A DNA stretch of 64,000 nucleotides, taken from the NCBI GenBank assembly GCA_039185015.1, contig JBCDAU010000003.1, positions 1 through 64,000 on the forward strand, read 5' to 3'. The DNA comes from JBCBSZ01 sp039185015. GTDB lineage: Bacteria; Actinomycetota; Acidimicrobiia; Acidimicrobiales; Poriferisodalaceae. Below the pieces are notes generated by a model, which saw only the letters and a program-made list of their open reading frames with translations, had not been told where the DNA came from and did not search any database. This document shows, piece by piece, positions 1 to 8,143 of this stretch (the first letter of the stretch is position 1; each line of letters starts with the position of its first letter). Position numbers and translations under genes: made by a program.

Positions 1-564
1 CGCATCAGGCACCGGCAGATCCATCCCGTTGTGGATCACCACACACCGATCCACCAACGCCGGCTCATACCCCGTCACGAACGACCGCGTATACGCGCTG
101 TTACAGATCACCAACCCCGCCGACCACCGCACCAACCTCACGAGGACCTTGGGCAACCACTCCGGCGATCGGGGACCCTCGCGGACGTGGACGACCGTCG
201 GGCGTCGCAGCAACAACCGAGCGAGCGGCAGGACCGACACCGCCAACGTGTTCACGTAGACCAGATCGAAGTGGGAGCGACGGTGCAGGCGCACCAACGC
301 GATCATCGCCCGGACGGTCTCCCACAACCACCGGAAGACCCCGAGAGGCGAGAGGTACCTCCGGCGCAGCGCGAAGTCGGCGATGACCTTCGTCTCGATG
401 CCCAACTTCTCCGCATGCGCCAACGTCGGACCCTCCGCCGCCGACACCAACGTCACCTCGAACCGATCCACCAACTCCGGCAACGCGTTCAACAACGAGC
501 GGTCGGAGCCGTACATGTCGGCACTCGGCGTCAACACCAGCAACCGAGGCCGCCGGTCGGTCAT
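1..564 (-). CDS. Glycosyltransferase family 4 protein, N-terminal part (cut by window edge)
   Basis: The frame is open from the ATG at 564 to the window edge, giving 188 codons of the N-terminal half of a GT-B glycosyltransferase. It opens with RPRLLVLTPSADMYGSDRSL, the first beta strand and sugar-binding loop typical of GT4. It continues with DLVYVNTLAV and PTVVHVREGP, and then VVIHNGMDL, the usual end of the N-terminal Rossmann domain. The nucleotide-sugar-binding half lies outside the window. The ATG overlaps the stop of the next upstream gene (ATGA), so it is the last visible member of an EPS operon. It probably adds one sugar to the lipid-linked repeat unit at the inner membrane; donor and acceptor cannot be read. 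Confidence 0.85.
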   Translation of the reverse strand, partial: MTDRRPRLLVLTPSADMYGSDRSLLNALPELVDRFEVTLVSAAEGPTLAHAEKLGIETKVIADFALRRRYLSPLGVFRWLWETVRAMIALVRLHRRSHFDLVYVNTLAVSVLPLARLLLRRPTVVHVREGPRSPEWLPKVLVRLVRWSAGLVICNSAYTRSFVTGYEPALVDRCVVIHNGMDLPVPDA

Positions 565-1742
565 CTGGCCCACCGGGTGTGGATGGACACGCCGCCGCGC
601 AGACCGCTGGTCGAGGCGACGCGCAGGAGGTCCTCGTAGGCGCTCACGACCGAGTCGAGGTCGAACACCTCGTCGACCCGCTGCACACAGGCCTCGCGCC
701 GCGCCTTGGAGGTCGCCACGTCCGCAGTCAGGCGATCGGTGAGCACCCCGGCGAAGCGGTCGTCGCCGAGCGTGAAGTAGGTGGCGGTGTCGCTCAGCGC
801 CTCACGGTTGAACGGCGTGTCGAAGGCGACGATGTCGGCACCGGACGACATGGCCTCGATGAGCGAGGGGTTGATGCCGCCGACGGAGTGGCCGTGGATG
901 TAGACCGCGGCCTCACGGAGCAGCGTGAGGAAGGCGCTGCGGCTGCCCACGTGCCCGATCGCGCGGATGCGCGCATCGCTGCGGCTGAGCTCCTCGATCC
1001 GCTCGGTCACCGGCGACTCGTAGTTCGCCGTGCCGAGCACGAGCAGCGGCATGTCGATGTCGGTCGCGGAGAACTCCGAGGCGATGCGATCGAGGTTGTT
1101 CTCGGGGTTGTGGCGCCCGGCCACCACCAGGAAGTTGCGGGCACGCACCCCGAGCTCGTCGAGCACCTCGGGGTCGTCCGGGTAGGCGTCGGACGAGAAG
1201 CAGTACGGGATCACCGTGGACGACGAGTCGAACTCCTCGGCGTAGATGTCGGCCATGGCCTGGCAGTCCGACACCAGCCCGGTCGCGGTGCGCTTGGCGA
1301 GATGGGCGGACCCGCGGAAGATCGACTTGCCCACCCGACCCCACTTGCCCCGGAGCCACTCCTGGCCGTCGGTGTTGAGCACCGTCGGCTGTCCGGTGAA
1401 GCGACCGAAGGCGCAGAACAGCGCGTTGGCGACGTTGACCGAGAGCACGACGTCGTGGCGACGGATCCGGCCGACGATGCCGGCGACCGCACCGTGGCTA
1501 AGGGTGTTGAACTGCTTGCCCGGTACGGCGGGGAGCACGACTCGGTCGACGCCGCGGTACGGCCCCGTGTCCTCGAGCTCACCGGTCCGGCAGTACATCG
1601 TCACCCGGTGGCCGCGCTCGGCAAGCGCGGGCAGCAGGAGCGTGAGGAAGGTCTCGTACCCGGAGTACGTCGACGGGATCGCCCGTGCGCCGTAGACGCC
1701 GATGTCCAGGCGATCGGCGGTGGTGGAGGAGGACAAGGTCAC
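561..1742 (-). CDS. Glycosyltransferase with DUF1972-type N-terminus (GT4)
   Basis: The protein has 393 aa and starts at a GTG that overlaps the upstream stop (GTGA). The N-terminus IGVYGARAIPSTYSGYETF matches the DUF1972/rhamnosyltransferase-like pattern of a small loop followed by YxGxET. The C-terminal half has the GT4 donor-site pattern: VVAGRHNPENN, the GHVGSR strand-loop and GGINPSLIEAMSSGADIV, with the conserved glutamate for nucleotide-sugar binding. The family transfers sugars, often rhamnose or a similar donor, onto growing EPS repeat units at the cytoplasmic membrane face. It sits between the Wzx-Wzy fusion gene and another GT4, tightly coupled to both. The exact sugar is unknown. 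Confidence 0.88.
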   Translation of the reverse strand: MTLSSSTTADRLDIGVYGARAIPSTYSGYETFLTLLLPALAERGHRVTMYCRTGELEDTGPYRGVDRVVLPAVPGKQFNTLSHGAVAGIVGRIRRHDVVLSVNVANALFCAFGRFTGQPTVLNTDGQEWLRGKWGRVGKSIFRGSAHLAKRTATGLVSDCQAMADIYAEEFDSSSTVIPYCFSSDAYPDDPEVLDELGVRARNFLVVAGRHNPENNLDRIASEFSATDIDMPLLVLGTANYESPVTERIEELSRSDARIRAIGHVGSRSAFLTLLREAAVYIHGHSVGGINPSLIEAMSSGADIVAFDTPFNREALSDTATYFTLGDDRFAGVLTDRLTADVATSKARREACVQRVDEVFDLDSVVSAYEDLLRVASTSGLRGGVSIHTRWAR

Positions 1743-4555
1743 CTCTGGGTGTCGATGGGGGACGTTCGGGGGGCCGTGGAGACGGGGACCTCGCGCCCCG
1801 CACGGTCGGATCGCTCGGCGAGTCGCTCCCTGCCCAGGAGGGACGTCCAGCCGACGACGAGGAAGAGGAAGGCGTGCTGCACGTTGGCCGCCGTCGCCGC
1901 GCCCTCGAAGGTGATCCCGTTGACGAGGATGGCGGCCATCATCCCCGCGAGGAGCGGCGCATCCGGGTCGAAGCGGTCGCGGTTGAGGTTGCGTCGGAGC
2001 TCGCCGCCGCAGGCGAAGAAGATGCCGAGCCAGAAGAACATGCCGACGATGCCGAGATCGACCAGGACCTCGACGTAGGCGTTGTGCGCGCCGCCGAGCC
2101 CGATGAACTCGAGGAAGATGCCGCGGGTCGCGAAGAAGCCATGACCGAACAGCGGTGACTCGGCGAAGACGGCGAACGCCTGCGACCACAGCTCGGTCCG
2201 CGAGTTGAGCGTGGTCAGCGACTCGGCGCCCTCACCTCGCGTCGCGATGTCGATCAGCGCGCCGAAGGCGAACGCGAGGAAGACCACCCCGGCGAGACCA
2301 CCGACGATGATCAGGTCGGCGCGGGCCCTCCGCCGGGCCGAGACGAGGAGGATCACGTAGACCCCGACGACCGCAGCGCCGATCGAGCCGCGCGTCTGCG
2401 TCGCGAGCAGCATCACCGAGCACACGGCCAGCGTGACGCCGTAGAAGCTCGTCGGCCACGTCCACGGCACGAGCCGCGAGCGAGGCTGACGCAGGTAGGC
2501 GACGCAGATGAGCACCGCGAACATGAGGTAGCCACCGGCGACGACCGGGTGCATGAAGAGCCAGTTGAACCGGTCCTCCTGCAGGCGGAGCCGAGGCAAC
2601 GGCAGGACGATGCCGATGGCCACGGAGACCATCACCAGCACGAGGTAGGCGTGGGCGAAGAGGTGCAGGTGGACCCTCGTGCCCTGGCGAGCAACGGTCG
2701 TGACGAGTCCCACGACGACCATGAGCTGCGCCGCCCGCACGGCTGCGACGCCGACGAACGGTGCGTACACCACCGAGACCAGCGCGGTGACGGCGAACCC
2801 CCAGGCGAACACGCGAGGTCCCGTGGTGACGACCCGCGAGCCCCGGAAGCCGAAGGCCAGGAGCACTCCCGCGATGACGCCGTAGACGAGGATCTCCAGG
2901 AGGATCTGCACGTCCACCGAGCTCTCGAGCGCTGCCGTGACGTCGCGGCGCCGGAACTCGTAGTCGCTCGCGATCATCGCTCCGAGCAACGCGGTGGCGA
3001 ACCACCACGGCCAGGTCAGCTTCGACACCGGGGCGTGGGCCAGGATCGCCGTCACCCGGCGGCGGCGCTCACGGGGCACCTCGACGACGTCGCGTTCGAG
3101 CGTCACCGGCTCCATCGGCTCGACCGGTGGTCGCTGGTGCTGGTCCGGCATCACGATCGACGGCATCCAGTCCTGATCGAACGTGGTCGTCCGGCCGTTC
3201 CGATGGGGACGCTGGGCCCGCCCGGTGGCCGCGGTCGGGGCCGACACGGGGGCGCGACCGCCCGACGGGGGCTCGGGGCGCAGCGGGGCCGCGGCGGCGA
3301 CGCCGTCCTCCCCCTCGGGCCCGGCGCGGAGCAGCTGCATCGCACGCCGCATGAGGATCGCAGCGCCGATGAGGTCGCCGAGCGCGATCCCGAGCGGCAC
3401 GATGTCGGGAGAGCCCACCACGAGGATCGCCGCGACCACGCCGACCGCCAGGACCGAGTCGGCCAGGCGCACCTGGAAGACGTAGCGCGACCGGCGGCGG
3501 GCGATCACCGCGACGGCTGCGGGCAGGCCGACGACGTAGAAGAACGCGAAGACGGCCCAGGACGCGACCGCTACCCGATCGACGTCGATCTCGTCGCCGA
3601 GGATGAGCGCCGACAGCTGCGGCTCGAAGACCACGGCGAGCAGCCCGTAGGCGCCGGCGGCGACCGCGAGCGCGAGCACCGTACGCTGCAGCGGCTTCGT
3701 CCCCCTGAGGGCCGGATCCGGGCCCGAGAACCGGGGCAGCAGGTAGGACGTGATGCCGTTGGCCAGGACGAGGACGGGCTGCACGAGCAACCGGGCGGCC
3801 TCGAGGCGACCGAGCGCGGCGGCCGAGGCGAGCGCCGTGACGAGGATGCGCACGAGCAGGAGGACGGCCGGGCGCAACCCGGACTGCAGCGAGCGCCAGG
3901 CCGCGAAGCGGGCGACCTCGGACAGGCCGTCGCGGTGCCACGACCCGAGCGTCCGCTCCTCGGCCGGCACCTGGACCATCGCCAGCACGAACGCGGAGCT
4001 GGCGCCGATGAGCATGGCGAACAGGACCAGTCCGAGCGACAGCTCGCCCACGATCGCCCAGCCCGCGACGGTGGTGCCCAACGCGACGGTGGCGTACCAG
4101 GCGTCGTTCACGACGAGCGCCCAGAACGAGTTGCGAACCATCAGGATGCGGCGGCCGAGGTCCTCGAACAGCCAGGCCACGACGACGGCGGCGAAGAGCA
4201 GGGCGATCCGGAGATCGCCGAGCCCGAGGAGCAGCGTCAGTGCGAGGCCGAGCGCTCCGGCCGCGGCGCTGATGGCGAGGTGGGAGACGAGCAGCGCCCG
4301 ACGGATCGCCCCGTCGAAGCGGTCGAGGACGGCGAGGGAGTCACCGACCCAGCCGGTGGCGACCGCGGTGGCCGCGATCATCAGCGACAACATGATGGCG
4401 TAGTGGCCGTACGTGGCGAGGTCGAGGCCGCGGGCCGCGATGACCTGCAGGATCAGGCTCGAGCCGGCGGTCAGCCCCTGCGCCATCACCGCGGCAGCCG
4501 CCTGATGGCGCAGCGCAGCGGACAGCCGTCCGACGGGAGACGTGGTCGCGGTCAC
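1739..4555 (-). CDS. Wzx-like flippase fused to Wzy-like O-antigen polymerase/ligase
   Basis: A single 938-aa frame contains two membrane proteins. Residues about 1-405 look like a polysaccharide flippase (PST/MATE-like): many hydrophobic helices, an N-terminal ITGSSL-type opening seen here as LTAGSSLILQVIAARGL, and charged loops. Residues about 410-505 form a Pro/Arg-rich soluble linker. Residues about 510-920 look like an O-antigen polymerase/ligase, with the family signature LNSRTELWSQAF...SPLFGHGF followed by GGAHNAYVEVLVDLGIVGMF. Wzx moves lipid-linked repeat units across the membrane and Wzy polymerises them outside. They are usually separate proteins, so the fusion would tether the two steps. 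The gene lies 15 bp downstream of a co-polymerase and overlaps the next glycosyltransferase by 4 bp. A free flippase and a free polymerase occur later in the same locus. Confidence 0.85.
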   Translation of the reverse strand: MTATTSPVGRLSAALRHQAAAAVMAQGLTAGSSLILQVIAARGLDLATYGHYAIMLSLMIAATAVATGWVGDSLAVLDRFDGAIRRALLVSHLAISAAAGALGLALTLLLGLGDLRIALLFAAVVVAWLFEDLGRRILMVRNSFWALVVNDAWYATVALGTTVAGWAIVGELSLGLVLFAMLIGASSAFVLAMVQVPAEERTLGSWHRDGLSEVARFAAWRSLQSGLRPAVLLLVRILVTALASAAALGRLEAARLLVQPVLVLANGITSYLLPRFSGPDPALRGTKPLQRTVLALAVAAGAYGLLAVVFEPQLSALILGDEIDVDRVAVASWAVFAFFYVVGLPAAVAVIARRRSRYVFQVRLADSVLAVGVVAAILVVGSPDIVPLGIALGDLIGAAILMRRAMQLLRAGPEGEDGVAAAAPLRPEPPSGGRAPVSAPTAATGRAQRPHRNGRTTTFDQDWMPSIVMPDQHQRPPVEPMEPVTLERDVVEVPRERRRRVTAILAHAPVSKLTWPWWFATALLGAMIASDYEFRRRDVTAALESSVDVQILLEILVYGVIAGVLLAFGFRGSRVVTTGPRVFAWGFAVTALVSVVYAPFVGVAAVRAAQLMVVVGLVTTVARQGTRVHLHLFAHAYLVLVMVSVAIGIVLPLPRLRLQEDRFNWLFMHPVVAGGYLMFAVLICVAYLRQPRSRLVPWTWPTSFYGVTLAVCSVMLLATQTRGSIGAAVVGVYVILLVSARRRARADLIIVGGLAGVVFLAFAFGALIDIATRGEGAESLTTLNSRTELWSQAFAVFAESPLFGHGFFATRGIFLEFIGLGGAHNAYVEVLVDLGIVGMFFWLGIFFACGGELRRNLNRDRFDPDAPLLAGMMAAILVNGITFEGAATAANVQHAFLFLVVGWTSLLGRERLAERSDRAGREVPVSTAPRTSPIDTQR

Positions 4556-4570
4556 CGGAGAACGCCGGGA

Positions 4571-6352
4571 TCAGCTGCCGAAGGGTGACGACCGCCCGGA
4601 GGGGTCGTTCCGGTCGGGATCGGCGAACGGCCGATCGCTGCGTGGGCGCCGCGGCGCTCCCTGCGTGGAGGCCGTGAGGATGGCGCCGACCACCGACGAC
4701 GAGTCCCCGTTGCCGCTGCCGTTACCGTTGCGCCCGCCGCTGCCGGACCCCGACGAGCGGTCGGAGCGGCGCGAGGACGAGCGGTCCGAGGCGGCGGAGC
4801 GGATCGTGCCGACCACCGAGGTGGAGCCCTGATCGGGTGCGGTGAGGATCGCGCCCGCGACCGTCGTCTCGACCAGCTCGAGTCGCTCTCGGGCGGTGCG
4901 GAGGGTCGACAGACGGGGCCGATCGGGCAGCATGAGCACGACGCCGTCGACACCGGCCGCGAGCGTGAGCGCATCGGCCGAGCCGAGCAGCGGCGGTCCG
5001 TCGACGATCACCACGTCGAAGTCGGCGCGCAGATCCTCGAGCACGGCCTCCACACCGGCCGGCGTGAGGTGTCGGCGCTGGGTCGACTCGCCCGTGGGCA
5101 GGACGTAGAGGGGCAGCTCGGGGTCCGAGACCGGCACCACCGCACCGGGGTCGTACTCGTCGCTCTCGAGCGCCTCGAGCAAGCCGGGTCGTCCGGTGGC
5201 GCCGAGGGAGGTGGTGAGTCGCCGGCCGGTGAGATCGCCGTCGACCAGGACCGTCTCGAGACCGCTGTGCGCGGCGACGGCACCGAGCTGGATGGCGGAG
5301 AAGGTCGTCTCGACGGCCGAACCGAGGCCGGTGACGACCAGCGCCGAGCGCTGGTTGACCTGCAGCGCGGCGAAGATGAGCTCGAACGCCCGGTACGGCG
5401 AGTCGATGGCATCGGCCGGGTTGGCCGACGACAGCGCCCCGGCGGGCACGTCGCCGAACACCGGCGCACCGAGCGTCGACGACACCGCCGTGGCGTCGTC
5501 GGCCCGACCACGGCGCACCATGGCCAGCCAGACCACGGGCAGGGTGAGGAAGACACCGAGCAGGGCTGCGGCCGCCGTGTTGCGCGCGGTCGACGGGCTC
5601 GACGGCGCCGCCGGCACCTCCGCCGGATCGACGAAGTCGACGCCACCGGAGGTGAACAGGGCGGCCCGGATCTCGGCGTCGCGGATCTGCTCCTCGACCG
5701 AGGCGATGGCGGACAGCGTCGCATCGAGGCGGGCCCGTGGCGCCAGGGTGGCGACGTCGGTCCCTCCGCCGGCGTTGGCCTCCTCGTCGGCGGCAGCCGC
5801 CTCGGCCTCCTCGCTGAGGGTGGCGAGCTCGGCCTCGATCTCGGCGAGTCGGGCCCGCTCGCTGTCGAGGTAGGTCTCGAGGACGGCGATCTCGGCCGCG
5901 GTGCTGTCGGCGGCCTTGGTGACGCGGTCGGCCTGGTAGGCGTCGGCGAGGGCGTTCGCACGGTCGGCGGCCTCGCCCGCGGTGGGCGCCTCGACGGTGA
6001 TGGAGAACAGCCCGGCCGTGACGTACTGGATCACGGTGTCGTCATCGAAGTCCTCGCGATCGAGGCCGAACTCGTCGGCGACTCTCTGGGAGACCTCGGG
6101 CGAGCGGGCGCGGTTGACCTCGGCGCGGGTCAGACGCTCGTACTCGTCGACGGTCGCACCGATGTTGCCGGCCACGTCGCGCTGCTCGGGGTCCCGGAGC
6201 GCGACGTGCGCCGTGGCGGTGTAGGTCTCCGGCAGCGTCGAGGTCGCGAGGAAGCCGAGCAGCGCGAAGCAGACGAACGCGAGCACGAGGACGTACCAGT
6301 AGCGGAGCGCCGCTTCGAGCAGGCTCGGTGCTTCATCTGGGGACGAGTCCAC
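4571..6352 (-). CDS. Wzz-type co-polymerase with degenerate BY-kinase-like domain
   Basis: The protein has 593 aa. A transmembrane helix at about 18-38 is followed by a periplasmic region with a coiled coil (about 145-190, rich in Ala/Glu/Leu), a second helix at about 259-279, and a cytoplasmic P-loop-fold domain. That domain keeps a Walker B-like strand (DVVIVDGPPLLGSAD, about 446-460) and a Walker A' like strand (VLVDGDLTGRRL). The Walker A segment reads VVTGLGSAVETTFSAIQLG, with no GK[ST], so ATP binding and tyrosine kinase activity are doubtful. The tail from about 520 is Ser/Gly/Arg-rich with no tyrosine cluster, and a VVGAILTA-like segment occurs twice near the C-terminus. The protein presumably sets EPS chain length with the adjacent Wzx-Wzy fusion. 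Confidence 0.85.
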   Translation of the reverse strand: MDSSPDEAPSLLEAALRYWYVLVLAFVCFALLGFLATSTLPETYTATAHVALRDPEQRDVAGNIGATVDEYERLTRAEVNRARSPEVSQRVADEFGLDREDFDDDTVIQYVTAGLFSITVEAPTAGEAADRANALADAYQADRVTKAADSTAAEIAVLETYLDSERARLAEIEAELATLSEEAEAAAADEEANAGGGTDVATLAPRARLDATLSAIASVEEQIRDAEIRAALFTSGGVDFVDPAEVPAAPSSPSTARNTAAAALLGVFLTLPVVWLAMVRRGRADDATAVSSTLGAPVFGDVPAGALSSANPADAIDSPYRAFELIFAALQVNQRSALVVTGLGSAVETTFSAIQLGAVAAHSGLETVLVDGDLTGRRLTTSLGATGRPGLLEALESDEYDPGAVVPVSDPELPLYVLPTGESTQRRHLTPAGVEAVLEDLRADFDVVIVDGPPLLGSADALTLAAGVDGVVLMLPDRPRLSTLRTARERLELVETTVAGAILTAPDQGSTSVVGTIRSAASDRSSSRRSDRSSGSGSGGRNGNGSGNGDSSSVVGAILTASTQGAPRRPRSDRPFADPDRNDPSGRSSPFGS

Positions 6353-6483
6353 CGTCTATTCCGATCATTGAGAGTGAGTCGCCAACGAGGCAGTGCACCC
6401 CGCGAGGGTACGGGTCACGACGGGTGACGGGGGCGGCATCCGCACCCGGAGTGGCGACGAGCTGCCTGGTCACGGTGGTGCGC

Positions 6484-8143
6484 TCAGCCTCCGTCCACCG
6501 TCACGGTCACGGGGATCGGTGCGGACAGGTTGCCGGCGGCGTCGCGAGCGCGCACCTGGTAGAGGTGCTCGTCACCCGCGACCCGACCGAGGTCGGTCCA
6601 GCCGGTGGCGTCACCGGGCAGGAACGTGACGTACTGGAAGTCCCGGTGGATCAGGTAGCTGTCGACCCCGAAGTTGTCCGTCGCCGGCGTCCAGCTCAAC
6701 GTCACCGACGTCGCGTCCGACGTCGCCGCCAGGTCGGTCACGCCCGTCGGAGCCTCGTCGTCGACACCACCGACGGTCACGCTGATGGGCACCGGCACCG
6801 ACACGTTGCCGGCCGCGTCACGGGCACGCACCTGGTAGAAGTGCTCGTCGCCGGCACTCCGACCGAGGTCGACGAAGCCCGTGGCGTCGCCCGGGAGGAA
6901 CGTCACGTACTGGAAGTCCCGGTGGATCAGGTAGCTGTCCACCCCGAAGTTGTCCGTCGCCGGCGTCCAGCTCAAGGTCACCGACGTCAGGTCGGTCGTC
7001 GCCGCCAGGTCGGTGACACCGGTCGGCACCTCGGTGTCCTCACCGCCGACGGTCACGCTGACCGGGATGGGCGCCGAGACGTTGCCGGCCGCGTCACGAG
7101 CGCGCACCTGGTAGAGGTGGGCATCACCCTGGGTGCGCCCGAGGTCGATGTAGCCGGTGGCGTCGCCCGGGAGGAACGTCACGTACTGGTAGTCCCGGTG
7201 GATCAGGTAGCTGTCGACCCCGAAGTTGTCGACCGCCGGCGTCCAACTCAAGGTCACCGACGTCGCGTCCGACGTCGCCACCAGGTCGGTCACGCCCGCG
7301 GGCGCCTCGTTGTCGACACCACCGACCGTCACGCTCAGCGGTACCGGCGCCGAGATGTTGCCGGCCGCGTCACGAGCCCGCACCTGGTAGAGGTGCGAGT
7401 CGCCCTGGGTCCGGCCCAGGTCGACGAAGCCCGTGGCGTCGCCGGGCAGGAAGGTGACGTACTGGAAGTCCCGGTGGATCAGGTAGCTGTCGACCCCGAA
7501 GTTGTCGACCGCCGGCGACCAACTCAAGGTCACCGACGTCGCATCCGACGTCGCCACCAGGTCGGTCACGCCCGCGGGCGCCTCGTTGTCCACGCCGCCG
7601 ACGATCACGCTGATGGGCACCGGCACCGACAGGTTGCCGGCGGCGTCACGAGCCCGTACCTGGTAGAGGTGGGAGTCGCCGGCCGTTCGCCCCAGGTCGC
7701 CGAAGCCGGTCGCATCGCCGGGCAGCACGGTCACGAACTGGTAGTCCCGGTGGATGAGGTACTCGTCGACGCCGACGTTGTCGACCGCCGCGGTCCACGT
7801 CAGGGTCACCGAGGTGAGGTCGGTCGTCGCGGCGAGGTCGGTCACGCCGGCGGGCGCCTCGATGTCCTCGCCACCCACGGTCACGTTGACCGGGACCGGC
7901 GCCGAGATGTTCCCGGCGGCGTCACGAGCCCGCACCTGGTACAGGTGCGAGTCGCCCTGGGTCCGGCCCTCGTCGACGAAGCCCGTCGTGTCGCCCGGCA
8001 CGGCGGTCACGAACTGGTAGTCCCGGTGGACCATGTAATCGACGACACCGATGTCGTCGGTGGCGGCATCCCAGCTGAGGGTGACCGAGGTGGCGTCGGT
8101 CGTGGCGGCGAGGTTCGTGACCTCGGTGGGCGGGCCCTGGTCG
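6484..8143 (-). repeat. Six tandem 276-bp repeats encoding FN3 domains
   Basis: The same sequence (for example cgcacctggtagaggtg on the plus strand) recurs at 6551, 6827, 7103, 7379, 7655 and 7931, a period of exactly 276 bp or 92 codons. All copies are in frame within the secreted FN3 protein. The strong nucleotide identity and exact period mean unequal recombination could change the repeat number. Assembly from short reads could also miscount the copies. Confidence 0.92.

Noticed and set aside
2549..4588. A 679-codon plus-strand frame opposite the Wzx-Wzy fusion
   Set aside because: Its composition (Asp, Arg, His, Gly, Glu) is that of a shadow of hydrophobic membrane codons. The minus strand encodes membrane domains with family motifs.
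6484..8143. Possible CRISPR-like or mobile repeat array
   Set aside because: The 276-bp period is in frame and encodes FN3 domains; there are no spacers or cas genes.
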